NCBI GenBank assembly: GCA_964447015.1
Contig: CAYUQU010000002.1
Coordinates: 1-64,000, forward strand
DNA length: 64,000 nucleotides
Origin: Wandonia sp964447015
GTDB lineage: Bacteria; Bacteroidota; Bacteroidia; Flavobacteriales_D; Crocinitomicaceae
Reading direction: 5' to 3'
Below are positions 18,705 to 27,909 of this stretch, in pieces (the first letter of the stretch is position 1; each line of letters starts with the position of its first letter). The translations under genes were made by a program, and so were the position numbers. Under the pieces are notes generated by a model. The model searched no databases. It saw only the letters and a list, made by a program, of their open reading frames with translations, and had not been told where the DNA came from.

Positions 18705-19712
18705 TTATTCAAGTAAATAATAAATATTTGTCAACCATTTTGATGTATCAGGTTCGGTCATAGGGTCTGTTACATATTCTTCAATTACAGGAGATTTTGC
18801 TATCAATTTATTCTCATTCAGATAATCTTCCATTGCATAATGTGCTTTTTCACTGCCTGCATAATCTCCATAATAGGAAATTTGCAGTGCCTTGCCTCCA
18901 AGTTTCCAAGTATCATAGCCAGCTATTTTTCTATCTTTTGTAATCGGTACAGCAGCAGCCATCTCAGTTCTCCCATTATCAGGATCCCATTTAAAAAACA
19001 ATCCTGATGCAGCGCCATTAAAATCATATCCACTTTCAAGAACACCTGCATAAATCAATGGTAAATGTTCATGATACAAATGAGCTATTGAATCAAAAGG
19101 TACCGTACGTTTAATGCCTACATAGTAACGGGTTTCGAAATCTATTTCTTCTATCTCAAATTCTCTTTTCGCAGCGGGGAGTTTTGATACATTATCAGCC
19201 AGTTTAGTTAAGCCTTTATCGAAATCATCTCCAATCATTTTTTTCATCCCCATTAAATAGGTAAGTAAATTCCATGGATAAGCGTTACTCCCTGACATTC
19301 CCCATGTCACCTTAGTTGTCTCACCCAAATCTTCAAATGCATAATACGTGATACTTTCACTTTCAAAAGGTTCAATGAAGAGCAATTTAATCACGATTGA
19401 ATCTGAAGTCATACGAATAATCTCCATCGAACCTTTGCCAACATCATCGTTACCTTCCCATTTGTACAGACTACCTACTTCTCCAGAAGTACCAGACATT
19501 TCAATTTTCATATCAGGATCCATTTCTGCCCAGGGACTCCACTGATTAAAACTTTCAAGATCCCCCATATAATTATACACTGTCTGCTTGCTCGACTTAA
19601 CCTCGACAGAACGAACCACGGTATAATCCTTTGGGACAAAAAGAGCAACAACTAAAAATAGTACCACCAAGACTAAAATGGCCACTAATAAACGCTTAAA
19701 AAACTTTTTCAT
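18705..19712 (-). CDS. SRPBCC plus GyrI-like effector-binding protein
   Basis: A 335-residue protein with an N-terminal membrane helix (FFKRLLVAILVLVVLFLVVALF). Next comes an SRPBCC/polyketide-cyclase-like domain (about 28-165; VRSVEVKSSKQTVYNYMGDLESFNQWSPW is cut at 20 in the family pattern, with key residues N, W, S, P, W at its end). The C-terminal part (about 175-330) is an AraC effector-binding/GyrI-like domain (ETRYYVGIKRTVPFDSIAHL). Both folds bind small hydrophobic ligands. The ATG at 19712 is chosen because an upstream in-frame codon at 19763 would add 17 residues ahead of the membrane anchor. Function unknown; a membrane-tethered ligand-binding protein is likely. It ends at the hairpin terminator at 18658-18680. 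Confidence 0.8.
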   Translation of the reverse strand: MKKFFKRLLVAILVLVVLFLVVALFVPKDYTVVRSVEVKSSKQTVYNYMGDLESFNQWSPWAEMDPDMKIEMSGTSGEVGSLYKWEGNDDVGKGSMEIIRMTSDSIVIKLLFIEPFESESITYYAFEDLGETTKVTWGMSGSNAYPWNLLTYLMGMKKMIGDDFDKGLTKLADNVSKLPAAKREFEIEEIDFETRYYVGIKRTVPFDSIAHLYHEHLPLIYAGVLESGYDFNGAASGLFFKWDPDNGRTEMAAAVPITKDRKIAGYDTWKLGGKALQISYYGDYAGSEKAHYAMEDYLNENKLIAKSPVIEEYVTDPMTEPDTSKWLTNIYYLLE

Positions 19713-19804
19713 AATAGTTAATTTTGAGGCAATATACGATATATAATAATATGAGTCAAGCAATATTTAGACTTGTAGAAAGATTAGTAAAATGGGGTAA
19801 TTTA

Positions 19805-19838
19805 TTGTTTTTTATTTCTTTAAATTCAAATACATTCG
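19805..19838 (+). promoter_or_regulatory. Candidate promoter for the type A secreted protein
   Basis: TTG (19805-19807), 23 bases, then TACATTCG (19831-19838), which matches TAnnTTTG at five of six fixed positions. The spacing fits the Bacteroidota promoter, and the ATG follows at 19863. Confidence 0.45.
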
Positions 19839-19862
19839 TAATTCACATTAAAACTAAACAAG

Positions 19863-21371
19863 ATGAAAATTCTACAAGCAACAATTTTTAGCCTTCTTGC
19901 ATCTACGTTCGTCAAAGCACAAGTGTTTACTTCAATTATGGAACAAAACAATGCAAGAATCCACGTATTGGACAATGGCTCACTCTTTAATAACTTTCTC
20001 AATAGTACCACAGGATATATTATACCAAAAACTGGAGTGGCTGGTATTATGTACGGTCTAAATATCAATATGATTGGAACAGACTCTAATGGGGACACTT
20101 ACTTTTCAAAGAGCATTTATGATGAGGGTAATTGGTCTGGGGGACCTATAAGGAATGATTATACGCAAATACCAACTCAAAGTATTTCATGTATAGACAA
20201 AAATTTGATTGACTATCACATGGCAAATTTTCAAGAAGATGGATATATCATGCCTGCTGAAATAAGTTCGTGGCCTGCGCATGGCGATACAACAAATGGT
20301 GAAGCATGGATTTTAGCTCCCTATAACGATGTGGATGAGAATGGTGTATATAATCCTGAAAATGGTGACTACCCATGTATCAAAGGGGATTATTGTTGCT
20401 ACATAATAATCAATGACTCTAATCCTGATGAGCAAATTATGGGACTCACTAGTCTTGGAATAGAAGCTCATATTATGGTTTATCAATTCAACTCAACAAA
20501 CAACGCAGTAAACAACGCCTCCTATTTTGATGTGAAAGCGTATAATCGAAGTTCAATAAATTATGAGAAATTCATACTTGGAATATATATGGATGGAGAT
20601 ATCGGGGGATATAGCGATGATTATATTGGTACAGATATAGCAAGTTCCACCATGTATTTTTACAATTCGAGCTTGTTTGATGGAAATGCACCAGGTGTAC
20701 CAGGATACGGTGAAAATCCTCCAGCGGCTGGCATAACAAACATGAATGATGATATGTACATGACAAATTATATTCCTTCTGTGTACGAACCACTTTCTGT
20801 TCATCAACTTTTCAATGTATTTTCTGGACGCAATATTGATGGAACAATAAGACCTGAAAACTTTATATACCCAGGCAATTACACAGGTGGTGTGTCTGAA
20901 TTCTCTGAAAGTAACCCAACTGGAGATCGAAGAGGCTATTCAAGCTATGGTCGAATTGATTTAAATGCAGGAGATTCATATGAGTGGAATTTTGCAATTA
21001 CCTTCGGTAGAGATTTAGATGCTCAACACATTTTCTCAAGTGTCGAAACGATGCTGGATAATACTCTTGAGGTAAAGGCTCACTTCGGAAATATTGAGAA
21101 TTGTGCTATCAACACCGCTATGGTAAGCGAAAAATTGACTGATGAAAATTTTGTTCGTGTTTTCCCAAATCCGGCATCAACTACATTGAATATAGAATCC
21201 GAATTTAACTCTACTGTATTAATTGCGAACTCATTGGGTCAACAAATAACTTCATTTGAAATGAAAAATGGCATTCAAAAATTAGATATCAGCGAGTATC
21301 CAGAAGGAATTTACTTTGCCACCCTTACTTCAGAATCCTCAAGTAAAACAGTAAAGTGGATTAAAAACTAA
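19863..21371 (+). CDS. Secreted protein with T9SS type A sorting domain
   Basis: A 502-residue protein with a signal peptide (1-19, ending VKA-Q) and a C-terminal type A T9SS sorting domain of about 75 residues (VRVFPNPASTTLNIES ... SLGQQITSFEM ... YPEGIYFATL ... KTVKWIKN). The middle, about 400 residues, is rich in Asn, Tyr and Gly with DENGVYNPENGDYPC-type calcium-loop-like segments. It belongs to a Bacteroidota secreted group I cannot name with certainty; no catalytic motif is evident. It stands alone on the plus strand with its own promoter-like sequence and a strong terminator. Confidence 0.9.
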   Translation: MKILQATIFSLLASTFVKAQVFTSIMEQNNARIHVLDNGSLFNNFLNSTTGYIIPKTGVAGIMYGLNINMIGTDSNGDTYFSKSIYDEGNWSGGPIRNDYTQIPTQSISCIDKNLIDYHMANFQEDGYIMPAEISSWPAHGDTTNGEAWILAPYNDVDENGVYNPENGDYPCIKGDYCCYIIINDSNPDEQIMGLTSLGIEAHIMVYQFNSTNNAVNNASYFDVKAYNRSSINYEKFILGIYMDGDIGGYSDDYIGTDIASSTMYFYNSSLFDGNAPGVPGYGENPPAAGITNMNDDMYMTNYIPSVYEPLSVHQLFNVFSGRNIDGTIRPENFIYPGNYTGGVSEFSESNPTGDRRGYSSYGRIDLNAGDSYEWNFAITFGRDLDAQHIFSSVETMLDNTLEVKAHFGNIENCAINTAMVSEKLTDENFVRVFPNPASTTLNIESEFNSTVLIANSLGQQITSFEMKNGIQKLDISEYPEGIYFATLTSESSSKTVKWIKN

Positions 21372-21399
21372 TTGAGTAGATTTCTTTTACAACAGAAGA

Positions 21400-21432
21400 A
21401 GTGAGCGATATTTAGTATCGTTCACTTTTTTT
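21400..21432 (+). terminator. Rho-independent terminator
   Basis: AGTGAGCGATA (21400-21410) pairs with TATCGTTCACT (21416-21426) through one G-T wobble around a five-base loop, followed by a T-run to 21432. It ends the type A secreted protein gene, and the converging dacB begins its stop just beyond. Confidence 0.85.
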
Positions 21433-21437
21433 ATGCC

Positions 21438-22901
21438 TTAATAACTTGCCATTGCATTAAAAAGCGTTTCAATTTGTTTTGTCAATGCAGCAGAGGAATT
21501 CGTGTGGTTATTCACTATTAACGCAAATGCTAATTTCTTCCCAGTTTTAGTATTCACATATCCCGAGTAGGATTTAATTCTTGACATTGTTCCACTTTTT
21601 GCCACAACTCTACCATCGCCAGCTTGACCTCTACACATTGAAGCCAATGTACCTGTTTTGCCTGCGATTGGGAGTGTTTTCTCAAATTCTTTGTTGCCCT
21701 TTTCGTTCATATACTTTAAAAGTTGTACAAAATGGTTTGCTGAAACTGCATTGTTTCTTGACAAACCACTCCCATCGGTTAAACGCAATGTCGTAGCATC
21801 TATTTTCCCTTTCCAAAATTCAAAAACAGCACTTACACCATTCGATGTATTCCCTTTCCCATAGCGTTTCAAGCCAATTAGACACAATAAATGCTCAGCA
21901 TATAAATTGACGCTCTTTTGATTTACCCAATGAGCAATATTGTTCACATCTTTTCCTTGGTACTCCATGATTAACTTCGCATCCTTGTAGTACAAATCTT
22001 TACTCGAAATTGATTTACGCATTGTTTGATAGTGATACTTCACCCCTATTCCTGCTTTTTTCAATGCAGACGTAAATTCCATAGACATTAACTCCTCTGG
22101 ATCTGGAATAGCTGCTTTAACTTTAAAATTTGTTTTGCCCAACGGTAATTGTCCTTCCACAAACCAATCTTTTGAATAAGGTGCTCCAAAAACATACGCA
22201 TTATCGCCCTTTACATTTCCTGAATGCACCCTGTTGTCCATTTCAACTCCTGGAACATGCGGTTCAATACAATATAATTCTGAAGTATCCCCTGAAGTTG
22301 TAGTCGTATTAAAGTGCAAATATGTCATGTTGTCAAATATAGACAACCCAGAAGCCCAAGAACCATAATAATTCCCCATGTCACCCCATGTCCACCCAGC
22401 TGGGGCACCATCATAACCAAAATCAGAGGCATCAGCCATTACATGCCCATTGATTTGAATAATTCCCAATTCTTTAATCGCCTTTGTCCATTCATATAAA
22501 AAAGCACGTTCCTCTCCTGCTTTGGAATAAAACCTACTCCCAAGGGTTGGATCCCCACCACCGCGAATAATTATATTTCCATCCAAAATACCTTCACTCG
22601 AAATTTTCCCAGTGTAGTACAGACGAGTAACGGGCTTATGATAAGGACCAAGGTATTCAATAGCTGTAGCTGTCGTAAATAGTTTCACAGTGCTTGCAGG
22701 AATAATTCCCATTTGTTGATTGTATAAAGCAACTTGTGAGCCAGAGTTAAGGTCAACTACTTCAAAAGAAATAGCCGCCCCCTTTAAATCATTCAATTGC
22801 ACGAAGTTATTAAGTGCCTTTTGAACAGAATTCAAATTCTCTGTTTGGCAAAAAATCAACGGGCTAAAACAAGCAAAAAATATGTGTACTATATACTTCA
22901 T
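21438..22901 (-). CDS. dacB: D-alanyl-D-alanine carboxypeptidase/endopeptidase (PBP4 type)
   Basis: A 487-residue periplasmic serine peptidase of family S13 that trims or cleaves D-Ala crosslinks in peptidoglycan. After the signal peptide (ending IFC-Q) the active-site SxxK is PASTVKLFTT (Ser at about 71). The second motif is SRN in DGSGLSRNNAVS. The third box, usually KTG, reads KSG in GRVVAKSGTMSR, a conservative change. LPIAGKTGTLASM just before it is the usual family segment. The long insertion between SxxK and SxN is typical of PBP4. It is divergent from the exopolysaccharide operon, with its own -7 box very near the start codon. Confidence 0.94.
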   Translation of the reverse strand: MKYIVHIFFACFSPLIFCQTENLNSVQKALNNFVQLNDLKGAAISFEVVDLNSGSQVALYNQQMGIIPASTVKLFTTATAIEYLGPYHKPVTRLYYTGKISSEGILDGNIIIRGGGDPTLGSRFYSKAGEERAFLYEWTKAIKELGIIQINGHVMADASDFGYDGAPAGWTWGDMGNYYGSWASGLSIFDNMTYLHFNTTTTSGDTSELYCIEPHVPGVEMDNRVHSGNVKGDNAYVFGAPYSKDWFVEGQLPLGKTNFKVKAAIPDPEELMSMEFTSALKKAGIGVKYHYQTMRKSISSKDLYYKDAKLIMEYQGKDVNNIAHWVNQKSVNLYAEHLLCLIGLKRYGKGNTSNGVSAVFEFWKGKIDATTLRLTDGSGLSRNNAVSANHFVQLLKYMNEKGNKEFEKTLPIAGKTGTLASMCRGQAGDGRVVAKSGTMSRIKSYSGYVNTKTGKKLAFALIVNNHTNSSAALTKQIETLFNAMASY

Positions 22902-22908
22902 AATTCCT

Positions 22909-22916
22909 CAAAAATA
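22909..22916 (-). promoter_or_regulatory. -7 box for dacB
   Basis: Minus-strand TATTTTTG (22916-22909) is a perfect TAnnTTTG and ends seven bases before the ATG at 22901, implying a leader of only a few bases. No TTG is seen at the expected distance. Confidence 0.4.
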
Positions 22917-23029
22917 GGAAATTACATGCTGCTAAAACTATGCCATTGAATGATTTTTTAAAAAATAGTGAACTAAATGGTATCTATATTCGTCTTGTGA
23001 ACGTATTACAAACAAGATTCAATAAGAAA

Positions 23030-24196
23030 ATGCCAAAAATTCTACGGATTATCAATCGATTTAACATCGGTGGACCAACATACAATGCTACTTTTTTAAC
23101 TCGTTTTATGGGTGAAGATTTTGAGACAATGTTAGTTGGTGGTGTACCAGATGAAGGTGAATCAGATTCTTTACACATTTTGGAGGAATATGGAGTGGAA
23201 CCTATCATAATTAAAGAACTTCAACGTGACCCTAATTTTTTATCAGACAGAAAAGCGTACAAGAAAATCAAAAGAATAATTAAGGAATTCAAGCCCGACA
23301 TTGTACATACACACGCAGCTAAAGCTGGTGCTTTGGGGCGAAGAGCGGCCTACAAATGTAAAGTCCCAGTTATCGTGCACACCTTTCATGGTCATGTTTT
23401 TCATTCGTATTTCGGAAAAATAAAAACGCGAATTTTTAAATCTATTGAGCAGAATTTGGCAAAAAAATCAACTGGAATCATAGCTATAAGTGAAGGACAG
23501 AAAAGGGAATTAAGCGATGTATTTAATATTTGTCCTTCTGAAAAAATAAAAGTTATTCCCTTAGGGTTTGACTTAGACAAATTCAGGTTTAATCTTACAG
23601 AAAACAGGCAAAAAATAAGAAATGAGTATGGAATTCAAGAAAATGAAGTTGCAATTGCGATAACTGGTAGATTGGCACCAATTAAACACCATGATTTCTT
23701 TTTAGATGTAATTGAGCAAATCACATCAACAGAAAAAATGTCGATTCGAATTTTCATTGTCGGTGATGGATCTGAATGGAAACATATTGAAGAACGTGTT
23801 GTAGAGATTAACACTAAACACAATAACCTCATAAAAATGACTTCTTGGATTACAGATATTGCGACGTTCAACGCTGGAATGGATATCATCTGTTTAACCT
23901 CCAAAAATGAGGGTACTCCTGTTAGTTTAATCGAAGCTCAGGCAAGTGGTGTCCCTGTCATATCAACAGATGTTGGTGGAGTAAAAGACATCGTAGAAGA
24001 TGGAATCACAGGATATATTATTCCGCGAGACAATTTAAATTTATATGTTGAAAAACTAGTGGAATTAATTAAAAATGAAGAAATACGCCAAAAAATGTCA
24101 CAAAATGGGTGGAATCACGTAAGAGATAAATTCCATTACACGACATTAGTGAAGAATATGGAAGAATATTACATGGAATTACTTCAAAATAAATAA
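23030..24196 (+). CDS. Glycosyltransferase, family 4 type
   Basis: A 388-residue GT-B retaining glycosyltransferase. The N-terminal half begins KILRIINRFNIGGPTYNATF, with the acceptor-side GG loop, and has DIVHTHAAKAGALGRRAA and HTFHGHVFHS. The C-terminal half has the nucleotide-sugar site: ITGRLAPIKHHDFFLDVI, and the E..G..(x)E region SKNEGTPVSLIEAQASG. I chose the ATG at 23030 because the core fold starts at once; a frame from 22940 would add 30 atypical residues. It is the first gene of an exopolysaccharide operon, six bases before the Wza-like gene. Sugar and acceptor cannot be read from the sequence. Confidence 0.92.
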   Translation: MPKILRIINRFNIGGPTYNATFLTRFMGEDFETMLVGGVPDEGESDSLHILEEYGVEPIIIKELQRDPNFLSDRKAYKKIKRIIKEFKPDIVHTHAAKAGALGRRAAYKCKVPVIVHTFHGHVFHSYFGKIKTRIFKSIEQNLAKKSTGIIAISEGQKRELSDVFNICPSEKIKVIPLGFDLDKFRFNLTENRQKIRNEYGIQENEVAIAITGRLAPIKHHDFFLDVIEQITSTEKMSIRIFIVGDGSEWKHIEERVVEINTKHNNLIKMTSWITDIATFNAGMDIICLTSKNEGTPVSLIEAQASGVPVISTDVGGVKDIVEDGITGYIIPRDNLNLYVEKLVELIKNEEIRQKMSQNGWNHVRDKFHYTTLVKNMEEYYMELLQNK

Positions 24197-24201
24197 CTTT
24201 G

Positions 24202-24996
24202 ATGACACAAAACCTAAACATGATTGTGAATAAACTCATCATTCCACTGATTATTGTAATCGGCATTCTGTTTACTGGATGCGGAGTGAATTCTAATTTA
24301 ATGTTCCGCACACCCAAAGACTTTAAGGGTTACGACTCTATTCCAATGTCTCCTGCATACGAGTATCAAATTTCTGCAGATGATAGACTTGAACTTAAGA
24401 TATATACTAACAATGGAGAAAAATTAATCGATTTTGTTTCAGGTGGAAATGCAGATTTAAACATGAATAGGTCCTCAAACACTAGTTTGGATTATTTAGT
24501 AAAAAAAGATGGTTATGTAGAGCTTCCTGTCGTAGGGGATGTAAAATTGAATGGATTGACTTTACTTGAAGCGCAGAACAAATTGAAAGAACTCTATCAA
24601 GTTGAATATGAAAACCCTTTCATCCAATTAAGAGTAATAAATCAACGTGCAATCGTTTTTCCTGGAAGTGGATCTGAAGCGCGCGTGGTGCCTCTATTAA
24701 ATTCAAATACGACTTTAATGGAGACTTTAGCTCTAGCTGGAGGGATAGCAGAAAGAGGAAGGTCAAAACATGTCAAAGTGATGCGTCAAACACCTGCAGG
24801 ACGCGAGATCTATTTAATTGATTTATCTACACTTGATGGATTATATTATGCAGACATGGTCGTTCAAGCTAACGATTATATTTATGTTGAACCTGTTAAA
24901 CAAATAAGTAAGGAAGTCATCCAGGAAATAGCTCCAATAGTCTCGATATTAACCAGCGCGATAATAATTGTCACTGTCATAACTACACTGAAATAA
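24202..24996 (+). CDS. Wza-like polysaccharide export lipoprotein
   Basis: A 264-residue polysaccharide biosynthesis/export protein. The signal peptide ends in a lipobox (GILFTGC, Cys at about 27). The Poly_export domain starts YEYQISADDRLELKIY and continues with KKDGYVELPVVGDVKLNGLTL. An SLBB-like segment follows (IVFPGSGSEARVVPLL). A hydrophobic C-terminal stretch (IAPIVSILTSAIIIVTVITTL) could be the outer-membrane helix. It would form the export channel for the polymer made by this operon. The ATG at 24202 is preferred to the adjacent TTG at 24199. Confidence 0.93.
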   Translation: MTQNLNMIVNKLIIPLIIVIGILFTGCGVNSNLMFRTPKDFKGYDSIPMSPAYEYQISADDRLELKIYTNNGEKLIDFVSGGNADLNMNRSSNTSLDYLVKKDGYVELPVVGDVKLNGLTLLEAQNKLKELYQVEYENPFIQLRVINQRAIVFPGSGSEARVVPLLNSNTTLMETLALAGGIAERGRSKHVKVMRQTPAGREIYLIDLSTLDGLYYADMVVQANDYIYVEPVKQISKEVIQEIAPIVSILTSAIIIVTVITTLK

Positions 24997-25002
24997 TTAG
25001 TT

Positions 25003-27351
25003 TTGGAACAAAAAGGAATATTCATAAATAAAGATTTTCAACCGGCAATACTCTCTGCTGTTTTCAGAAAAAACTGGCTTTGGATTCCGTTTGCAATATT
25101 ATTTTTCACTTTAAGTGGGATGATATATTTGCGATATACAAAACCAATTTATGAATCCAATGCAGTCATTCAAATTGGGAGTAAAGATCAAGGTAAAGAT
25201 GTCTTAGGATTAGAAAATTTAAATACTAAAAAAGGACTTTCAGAAGCGGTAGAGTTAATGCGTTCGGAATTTTTATTCAATAAAACGATTCGTTCGTTGA
25301 ACATGAATATTTCCTACTTTTCTCAAGGAAAATTTTTAACTGAAGAGCGTTATTTATCTTCTTCATTTATTGTTACCCCATTTCAACTGAAAGATTCTAG
25401 TCTTTGTCAAATACCAATTTACATCTCCGAATCAGGCAATACTTATAAGTTAAGCTATACTATCGATGGCAATCAATTTAATGTACCCTTTAAAACAGAC
25501 AGCTTAATTGAAAACAATCACTTCAAGATAACCATTAAAATTGCCAATCCAATCTCATTTGAATCTGAAAGTAAAGAAAATTTAATTTACTTCGTTTTTA
25601 ACAATCCTGACAAATTAACGGAACGATTGATTTCAAACTTATCTGTAACACCTTTGAACCCTGAAGCGAAGACTATCCAAATATCTTTTAGGAGCAATAA
25701 TGCTGCAATGAGTAAAGATATTACCGAATCAGTGTATCGCACATTTTTCAACTATGATGAAGAGCTTGAGAAACAATCTTCATTAAATGCACTTCTATTC
25801 ATTCATGAACAACTCGATTCACTCGATCGACGATTGAGAAATTCAAAGGACAGCATCCAACAGTTTCAGCGTGCCAGTAATATCCCAAATCCTGAGCAAG
25901 CAGAAACAAGTCTTATAGAACAAATATCTACTATTTCAAACGAGATTTTCAACTCGGAACTTGAGCTTGAAACACTGCGAAATTTGGAGTTTAAAATTTC
26001 AACAAGTCCAAACAGGTTAGAAATTTACCAACTCATCCCCGAATTAATAGGTACAAGTTTTGAATCTTCCCTTTACAATCAAATTGAAGAATTGCATAAG
26101 CTACTTGAGAAAAGAGAAGATTTAGCATTCTCAATGACGCAAGAAAGTAATGCATATAAAAATCTCAGCAATAAAATTCAACAAAGAATATCTACCATAA
26201 GACACTCTATATCTGCGCTAAAGGAAAGAATTCAAAGTAGAATAATTGTATTAAAACAAAAGTTGCGCGAATTAGATAACGAAATTCTCGAAATACCTGA
26301 AAAGAGAATGGAACTCTCTAGATTGAAAAACATTCAAGAATTAGATGAAAAGTATTTTTTACTCTTAATGGACAAGCGTTCCGAATACTCTATTTCGAAT
26401 GCTGGATTTGCTTCAAAAAACATTGTTTTGAAGGCATCAGGAGTTTCTTCAACACCTGTATCACCAAATAGCAAACTAATTTATGGTGCTGCAATATTCC
26501 TTGGATTGTTCTTGAGTTTAGGAATTATCATTTTAAAGTATTTAATGCACAACGAGGTAAACTCACTCAGTGATTTAAAAACACTATTGGGAGAGGTGAG
26601 CGTATTAGGCTCAGTACCTATTCACAAACAAAAATCAGAATTTTCTAAATTGGTTGTAGCTGAAAACCCTAAGTCTATGCTTGCCGAAGCTTTTAGGGGA
26701 ATTCGATCCAATTTAAATTTCATAAAACCTGATGCACGGATTTATGCTGTTTCTTCATCTATATCGGGAGAAGGAAAAACATTTGTTTGTCTTAACTTGG
26801 CTGGAATATTGGCTATGACAGGAAAAAAAACCATTCTTATTGACCTAGATTTAAGAAAACCGAAAGTCCATCATGGTTTTGAAACCAACAATAATCTGGG
26901 AATGAGTACTATTCTAAGTTCACAAACCACAATTCCAGATTGTATCCAAAAAAGTTCATTAGAAAACCTAGATTTTATTTCAGCAGGACCGATACCACCT
27001 AATCCTTCAGAGTTAATTCTGTCTACAAAAATGGAGGAAACGCTTGAAGAACTTAAAACAATGTATGACATAATAATAATTGACAACCCCCCTGTTGGAC
27101 TTGTTTCTGATGGTATTGGACTTTTGTCGATTGCTGATTGTCCAATTTATGTATTCAAAGCAAATTATTCGAAACGTAGCTTTGCACACCGTGTCAAAGA
27201 ATTAATTGAAGTACAAAAAATAAAAGGATTAAGTATCATTCTAAATGCTGTTGACATTAAAAGAAACGGATATGGATATGGCTACGGATATGGCAATTAT
27301 TATGAAGAACCATCAAAAAAGACTTGGTGGCAAAAACTTCTTAAACGATGA
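25003..27351 (+). CDS. Wzc-like chain-length regulator and tyrosine autokinase
   Basis: A 782-residue bacterial tyrosine (BY) kinase fused to its Wzz-type transmembrane activator. The first helix is at about residues 25-46 and the second at about 485-508, with long coiled-coil segments between them (about 250-450). The cytoplasmic kinase has Walker A SSISGEGKTF, Walker A' ILIDLDLRKP and Walker B IIIIDNPPVG, then a tyrosine-rich tail (YGYGYGYGNYYEE, 27269-27313) for autophosphorylation. The start is TTG at 25003; no ATG lies before the first helix. It controls polymer length and export together with the Wza-like protein. Its stop overlaps the RmlC start by four bases. Confidence 0.94.
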   Translation: MEQKGIFINKDFQPAILSAVFRKNWLWIPFAILFFTLSGMIYLRYTKPIYESNAVIQIGSKDQGKDVLGLENLNTKKGLSEAVELMRSEFLFNKTIRSLNMNISYFSQGKFLTEERYLSSSFIVTPFQLKDSSLCQIPIYISESGNTYKLSYTIDGNQFNVPFKTDSLIENNHFKITIKIANPISFESESKENLIYFVFNNPDKLTERLISNLSVTPLNPEAKTIQISFRSNNAAMSKDITESVYRTFFNYDEELEKQSSLNALLFIHEQLDSLDRRLRNSKDSIQQFQRASNIPNPEQAETSLIEQISTISNEIFNSELELETLRNLEFKISTSPNRLEIYQLIPELIGTSFESSLYNQIEELHKLLEKREDLAFSMTQESNAYKNLSNKIQQRISTIRHSISALKERIQSRIIVLKQKLRELDNEILEIPEKRMELSRLKNIQELDEKYFLLLMDKRSEYSISNAGFASKNIVLKASGVSSTPVSPNSKLIYGAAIFLGLFLSLGIIILKYLMHNEVNSLSDLKTLLGEVSVLGSVPIHKQKSEFSKLVVAENPKSMLAEAFRGIRSNLNFIKPDARIYAVSSSISGEGKTFVCLNLAGILAMTGKKTILIDLDLRKPKVHHGFETNNNLGMSTILSSQTTIPDCIQKSSLENLDFISAGPIPPNPSELILSTKMEETLEELKTMYDIIIIDNPPVGLVSDGIGLLSIADCPIYVFKANYSKRSFAHRVKELIEVQKIKGLSIILNAVDIKRNGYGYGYGYGNYYEEPSKKTWWQKLLKR

Positions 27352-27893
27352 AAATAACACCTGGAGAAATTGAAGGCTTATTCATAGTCGAACCTGAAAT
27401 TCATGGAGATAACCGAGGTTATTTTTTTGAAAGTTTTCATTACAATAAATTTGCCGAAGCGATTGGGAAAGAACTTAATTTTGTTCAAGATAATGAATCT
27501 CTCTCGTCAAAAGGAATATTGAGAGGTTTGCATCTTCAAGCTCCTCCTTTTGGACAAAGTAAATTGGTAAGAGTTGTTCAAGGTTCTGTTTTAGACGTAG
27601 CTGTTGACATTAGAAAAAACTCTACAACTTATGGCAAATACCAGATGATTGAACTAACTGCAACCAACAAAAAACAGTTTTTCGTCCCAGAAGGTTTTGC
27701 ACATGGTTTTTTAACTCTTGAAGCCAATACTATTTTTCAATATAAATGTTCAAATTATTACAATCCAAAAAGTGAATTAGGAATTTTGTGGAATGACTCA
27801 ACGTTGAATATAAATTGGCCTAAAATCAAAATTAAAACCTCAGAAAAAGACCAAAATCTTCTTTCCTTCGCTCAATTTGATTCACCATACTAA
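27348..27893 (+). CDS. rfbC: dTDP-4-dehydrorhamnose 3,5-epimerase
   Basis: A 181-residue RmlC-type cupin epimerase in dTDP-L-rhamnose synthesis. It has GDNRGYFFESFH, the catalytic His in ILRGLHLQ, the sugar-binding VQGSVLDVAVDIRKNS, and FVPEGFAHGFLTL with a conserved tyrosine in FQYKCSNYYNP. Length matches the family. It is coupled to the kinase gene by an ATGA overlap. rmlA, rmlB and rmlD are not in the window, so the substrate must come from enzymes encoded elsewhere, or the protein acts on another dTDP-keto sugar. Confidence 0.93.
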   Translation: MKITPGEIEGLFIVEPEIHGDNRGYFFESFHYNKFAEAIGKELNFVQDNESLSSKGILRGLHLQAPPFGQSKLVRVVQGSVLDVAVDIRKNSTTYGKYQMIELTATNKKQFFVPEGFAHGFLTLEANTIFQYKCSNYYNPKSELGILWNDSTLNINWPKIKIKTSEKDQNLLSFAQFDSPY

Positions 27894-27909
27894 ATCGAAA
27901 ATCAACACT

